64,000 nucleotides of DNA, taken from Coriobacteriia bacterium. GTDB taxonomy: Bacteria > Actinomycetota > Coriobacteriia > Anaerosomatales > SLCP01. The translations under genes and the position numbers were made by a program. Positions 60,655 to 64,000 of the stretch are shown here, piece by piece. The stretch is taken from contig JAUVXE010000001.1 in the NCBI GenBank assembly GCA_030603745.1, forward strand, positions 1 through 64,000. Reading direction: 5' to 3'. The notes under the pieces were generated by a model. That model ran no database searches. It saw nothing but the letters and a program-made list of their open reading frames with translations, and was not told the origin of the DNA. Within the stretch, counting starts at the first letter, position 1. Each line of letters starts with the position of its first letter.

Positions 60655-62766
60655 GTGGAAACCGCGGCGGACACGGCACGGCCACTGAGGCGGCTCGTCG
60701 CTCACGGGGAACCGGTCACCTCGGCGCGTTTCGTCGACCGCGCGCGTGCCGAGGCGCTCGCCCGTCTCGGTATCGAGACGATCGGGCGGCTGGTGACGCA
60801 CTACCCGTTCCGCTACCTCGACCTCGGCGCGTCGACGCCCATGGCGCGGGTGCGTTCCGGCGCCGAGGTGACCGTGACCGGCCGGGTCCACAAGGTCACG
60901 GTCAAGCGCCCGCGGCCGCGGTTGTCGATCGTCGAGGTCGCCCTGACCGACGGGACCGGCCTCGTGCTTGGCGTGTGGTTCAACCAGCCGTTCATGGCCG
61001 AGCGGTTCATCGAGGGCGAACAGGTCGCCTTCGCCGGCCGCGCGAACCTCGAGTTCGGGTTCGTGCAGATGAAGAACCCCTTCGTCGAGAAGCTCGGTTC
61101 CGCCGACGGCCCGGCCCTTGCCGGCAAGGTGCTGCCCGTGCACCGCGCGACCGAGGGGTTGACCACCAACTGGCTGCGTCGGCTCGTCGCCGCCGCGGTC
61201 GATGACTACGCGGAGGTCCCGGACTTCCTGCCGGCCGGCCTCCGCATCGCTCACGGCCTGCTTCCGCTGGGCGCGGCGTCCCGCGCCATCCACTTCCCCC
61301 GCGACCTCGCCGAGGCGGGCGAGGCGCGCAGGCGACTGGCCTACGACGAGCTGCTCTGCCTGCAGCTCGGTCTGGCCGCACGGCGCCATGCGATCACGGT
61401 GGAGCGCCCCGGGGTCGCCCACGTCACGAACGGGCCGGCCCTGGCGGCGCTCTCCGGCTCGCTCCCGTTCCGGCTCACGCCGGACCAGCAGGACGCCGTC
61501 GCAGACATCCTGGCCGACCTCGGCGCCCGGACGCCCATGAACCGGCTCCTTCTCGGCGACGTGGGCACCGGGAAGACCGCGGTAGCCGCGCACGCGCTCT
61601 GCGCGGCCGCCGATTCGGGGAGCCAGGCCGCGATGATGGCTCCCACCGAGGTGCTCGCGGTGCAGTACGCCGAGAAGGTCGGGCCGATGCTCGACGCCGC
61701 CGGCGTGTCGTGGGCGCTCCTCACCGGGTCACTCGGCGCGGCCGACCGGCGCTCGGTGCTCTCGCGGATCGAAGCGGGGGAGGTCTCTGTCGTCTTCGGT
61801 ACCCACGCCCTCATCGAGGAGGGGGTCCGGTTCGCCCGCCTCACCCTGGCCGTCGTCGACGAGCAGCATCGCTTCGGCGTGGTCCAGCGACTCGCCCTCC
61901 GCCGCAAGGGTCCCGCCGCCGACATGCTGGTGATGACGGCGACACCCATCCCGCGCTCCCTGGCGCTCACCCGCTTCGGCGACCTCGACACGTCCTACCT
62001 CAGGCAGCGCCCGCACGGGGAGGGGGAGGCGCGCGTGACCACGCGCCTCGTGAACCGCGCGCATCGCGCCGAGGCGTACGGGGCGGTCCGCGCCGCGGTG
62101 CGGGCCGGCCGGCAGGCCTACGTCGTGTGCGCGCTCGTCGACGAGTCCGACTCCGTCCAGGTTCGCTCGGCGAACAAGGAGGCCGACCGGCTGCGCGCAG
62201 AGGTCTTCCCCGACCTGCGCGTCGGGCTCCTGACCGGCAAGATGCGCACCCCGGAACGTCTCGACGCCATGCGCCGATTCCGCGCCGGGGAGGTCGACGT
62301 CCTCGTGGCCACCACCGTCATCGAGGTCGGTGTCGACGTACCCAACGCCACGCTGATGATCATCGAGGACGCCGAGCGCTTCGGCCTCGCGCAGCTCCAC
62401 CAGCTCCGCGGCCGCGTCGGGCGGGGCGAGCACCCCGGCGAGGTGCTGCTCTTCGCAGACCCCAAGAGTGCCGAGAGCAGGGCACGGATGGAGGCGATCG
62501 TGTCGACATCCGACGGTTTCGAGCTCGCCGAGGCGGACCTCCGCCTGCGCGGGGCCGGACAGATGCTCGGCGAGGCCCAGCACGGGCTTCCCGAGCTCCG
62601 CCTCGCGTCGCTCGTCGATGACGCGGCGCTCCTCGAGACCGCCCGCGACGACGCCAGGACGATCATCGAGGCCGATCCGCACCTGAGCGCGCCCGCCCAC
62701 GGGCCCCTCGGCATCGAGGCGAGACGACGGTTCACGGACGCATGGACGTGGGTGAGCGCCGGATGA
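60655..62766 (+). CDS. recG: ATP-dependent DNA helicase RecG
   Basis: A 703-residue branch-migration helicase. The wedge/OB domain lies near residues 60-160 (EVTVTGRVHKVTVKRPRPRLSI in parts). Helicase motifs: RLTPDQQDAVADIL, LLGDVGTGKTAVAAHAL, APTEVLAVQYA, VVDEQHRFGVVQR, MTATPIPRSLALT, VATTVIEVGVDVPNATLMIIE (in parts) and QLRGRVGRG. GTG 60655 follows CCGGAGG. It overlaps rsmD by four bases. Confidence 0.94.
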   Translation: METAADTARPLRRLVAHGEPVTSARFVDRARAEALARLGIETIGRLVTHYPFRYLDLGASTPMARVRSGAEVTVTGRVHKVTVKRPRPRLSIVEVALTDGTGLVLGVWFNQPFMAERFIEGEQVAFAGRANLEFGFVQMKNPFVEKLGSADGPALAGKVLPVHRATEGLTTNWLRRLVAAAVDDYAEVPDFLPAGLRIAHGLLPLGAASRAIHFPRDLAEAGEARRRLAYDELLCLQLGLAARRHAITVERPGVAHVTNGPALAALSGSLPFRLTPDQQDAVADILADLGARTPMNRLLLGDVGTGKTAVAAHALCAAADSGSQAAMMAPTEVLAVQYAEKVGPMLDAAGVSWALLTGSLGAADRRSVLSRIEAGEVSVVFGTHALIEEGVRFARLTLAVVDEQHRFGVVQRLALRRKGPAADMLVMTATPIPRSLALTRFGDLDTSYLRQRPHGEGEARVTTRLVNRAHRAEAYGAVRAAVRAGRQAYVVCALVDESDSVQVRSANKEADRLRAEVFPDLRVGLLTGKMRTPERLDAMRRFRAGEVDVLVATTVIEVGVDVPNATLMIIEDAERFGLAQLHQLRGRVGRGEHPGEVLLFADPKSAESRARMEAIVSTSDGFELAEADLRLRGAGQMLGEAQHGLPELRLASLVDDAALLETARDDARTIIEADPHLSAPAHGPLGIEARRRFTDAWTWVSAG

Positions 62767-63344
62767 GGATCGTGGCGGGCACCCTCGGCGGACGGACGAT
62801 CACGGCACCGAAGGGCGCGACCACCCGCCCTACGTCGGATCGCGTCCGTGAGGCGCTCTTCAGCCGGCTCGAGGCGCTCGACGACGGCGCGCTCGTGGAC
62901 GGCTCGGTGCTCGACGCGTTCGCCGGGAGCGGAGCCCTCGGGATCGAGGCGCTCTCGCGGGGGGCGGCATCGGCCACGTTCGTCGAGCGTGACCGCGCTG
63001 CGCTGACAGCGCTGCGGCGCAACATCGACGCGCTCGGCATCGCCTCTCGCACCCGCGTGACCCCGGCCGACCTGTTCGTCCTCGCTCGCCGCACGCCGCC
63101 GCCTGGGCATCCGTTCTCGTTGCTCTTTCTCGACCCTCCCTATAGAATCAACAAGTCCGAGGTCAGGCAAGTCGTCGAGCGTCTCGCCGCGACGAACGCG
63201 CTCAGCCCCGGCGCCCTGGTGGTGTGGGAGCACGCGACGGGCGAGCCGCCCGAGTGGCCGCCCGGATTCGAGTCGCTCGGTCCGCGGCGCTACGGAGACA
63301 CGACGATCGAGATCGCACGATGGAGAGGGGAGGGGACCGGATGA
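62763..63344 (+). CDS. rsmD: 16S rRNA m2G966 methyltransferase
   Basis: A 193-residue SAM-dependent methyltransferase. MRIVAGTLGGRTITAPKG, TRPTSDRVREALFSRL, VLDAFAGSGALGIEALSRGA (SAM site) and LLFLDPPYRINKSEV (catalytic DPPY) are all present. ATG 62763 overlaps the recG stop (ATGA). It overlaps coaD in the same manner. Confidence 0.94.
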   Translation: MRIVAGTLGGRTITAPKGATTRPTSDRVREALFSRLEALDDGALVDGSVLDAFAGSGALGIEALSRGAASATFVERDRAALTALRRNIDALGIASRTRVTPADLFVLARRTPPPGHPFSLLFLDPPYRINKSEVRQVVERLAATNALSPGALVVWEHATGEPPEWPPGFESLGPRRYGDTTIEIARWRGEGTG

Positions 63345-63844
63345 AGCGGGGCATGTGTCCCGGTACCTTCGACCCGGTGACCTCGGGGCACCTCGACATC
63401 ATCGAGCGCGCCGCGACCCTCTTCGATGAGCTCGTGGTCGCTGTCGCCCTCAGTCCGGACAAGGGCGGCGGACCGCTCTTCTCCATCGATGAGCGGTGCG
63501 CGTTCATCGAGCAGGCGACCGAACACCTCCCTCACGTATCGGTACGGCCTTTTGATACTCTCTTGATGGATTTCGCCGCCGAGGTCGGGGCGACCGCCAT
63601 CATCAAGGGACTTCGGGCGGTGACCGACTTCGAACGCGAGTTCCAGATGGCCCAGCTGAACTACCGCATCTCGACCGAGATCGAGACGATGTTCATCATG
63701 GCCATCCCCGAGTACATGTATCTGAGTTCTTCGGCAGTCAAAGAGATAGCCCGACACGGTGGACCGATCGAAGGGCTCGTGCCGCTTCACGTGCACGACG
63801 CCCTCGAGGAACGCCTGGCGGGGTCCCGTTTAGGGAGGACGTAG
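63341..63844 (+). CDS. coaD: Phosphopantetheine adenylyltransferase
   Basis: A 167-residue enzyme for the penultimate step of coenzyme A synthesis. MCPGTFDPVTSGHLDIIERA includes the (T/H)xGH nucleotidyltransferase motif; IIKGLRAVTDFEREFQMAQLN and YMYLSSSAVKEIARHGG follow. ATG 63341 overlaps rsmD by four bases behind GGGGAGGGG. Confidence 0.95.
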   Translation: MKRGMCPGTFDPVTSGHLDIIERAATLFDELVVAVALSPDKGGGPLFSIDERCAFIEQATEHLPHVSVRPFDTLLMDFAAEVGATAIIKGLRAVTDFEREFQMAQLNYRISTEIETMFIMAIPEYMYLSSSAVKEIARHGGPIEGLVPLHVHDALEERLAGSRLGRT

Positions 63845-64000
63845 ATGGACATCATGGCCTTGATCGACCGGATCGAAGAGCTCGTCGACAACGGGCGCTC
63901 GATCCCGCTCTCCGGCTCGAAGATGGTCGACCCCGAGAAGGTCTACGAGATCGTCGATGAGATCAGGGCACAGTTCCCCGACGAGCTGAAGCAGGCGCGC
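63845..64000 (+). CDS. SepIVA/DivIVA-like cell division protein, N-terminal part
   Basis: The frame begins at ATG 63845 directly after the coaD stop, with GGGAGGA at its 3' end as ribosome site, and is cut by the window end after 52 residues. The start (MDIMALIDRIEELVDNGRS, then IPLSGSKMVDPEKVYEIVD and EIRAQFPDELKQAR) resembles the N-terminus of mycobacterial SepIVA (septation factor with DivIVA-like start) and the Clostridial proteins found after coaD that are often labelled ATPase. The remaining coiled-coil part is outside the window. Confidence 0.65.
   Translation, partial: MDIMALIDRIEELVDNGRSIPLSGSKMVDPEKVYEIVDEIRAQFPDELKQAR

Overview
The window is a high-GC (roughly 70%), densely packed bacterial chromosome segment. 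Most genes run on the + strand and many overlap by 1-4 bases (ATGA/GTGA junctions). Gene order (tyrA-aroA-cmk-plsC-ispH; DUF512-der-plsY-gpsA; Rrf2-iscS-iscU-mnmA; rpmB-asp23-fakA-degV-recG-rsmD-coaD-SepIVA-like) together with FMN, SAM-I and TPP riboswitches points to a deep-branching anaerobic actinobacterium of the Coriobacteriia type. That placement is inference from synteny and composition; no marker gene was compared.

Layout. 1-2151 is an accessory patch of visibly lower GC. It holds the edge of an IS3-family element, a truncated open frame, a small membrane protein, a second IS3-like end, and a GSU2403-type nucleotidyltransferase with its own inverted repeat. 2297-13552 is a long core block: aromatic amino acids (hisC, aroF, tyrA, aroA), nucleotide and lipid functions (cmk, plsC, plsY, gpsA), isoprenoids (ispH), a PDZ/radical-SAM-like DUF512 protein and der. 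13566-17931 carries rpe and an FMN-riboswitch-controlled riboflavin operon (ribD-ribE-ribBA-ribH). 18259-25798 holds an unknown protein, the Rrf2/IscS/IscU/MnmA iron-sulfur and tRNA-thiolation set, a PHP phosphatase, a Nif3-like protein, a zinc-ribbon coiled-coil protein, RNase H and QueD. 26205-30299 is a DtxR-box-controlled dtxR-feoB-HD-GYP operon. 30358-36992 is a DNA damage region: a LexA-boxed DUF6504-dnaE2 pair, then dinB with a lipoprotein gene on the opposite strand, then endonuclease IV.

37043-40359 has an acidic repeat protein with a cysteine tail and a fused ChlI/ChlD chelatase-type ATPase. 40380-44357 (- strand) carries RNase P RNA, glnS, tRNA-Glu, tRNA-Gln and gltX, so both Glu and Gln charging components sit together. 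44463-52206 has a SAM-I riboswitch with metK, priA, def, fmt, rsmB and glpX. 52235-57105 has an FmdB-type zinc ribbon, a PASTA protein with a catalytically degenerate amidase-like domain, a TPP riboswitch with thiT and thiN, and a GAF/HD-GYP protein with a broken signature. 57154-64000 is rpmB, a DUF1858 redox protein, the Asp23/FakA/DegV fatty-acid-kinase set, recG, rsmD, coaD and the start of a SepIVA-like gene cut by the window end.

I found no CRISPR array, prophage or canonical defence island. The most interesting material is regulatory and architectural: the nucleotidyltransferase island, a SOS-box mutasome pair, a candidate structured RNA on the - strand near 18.0 kb, palindromes sitting on promoters of the chelatase and DUF1858 genes, the iron/c-di-GMP operon, and the PASTA pseudo-amidase.
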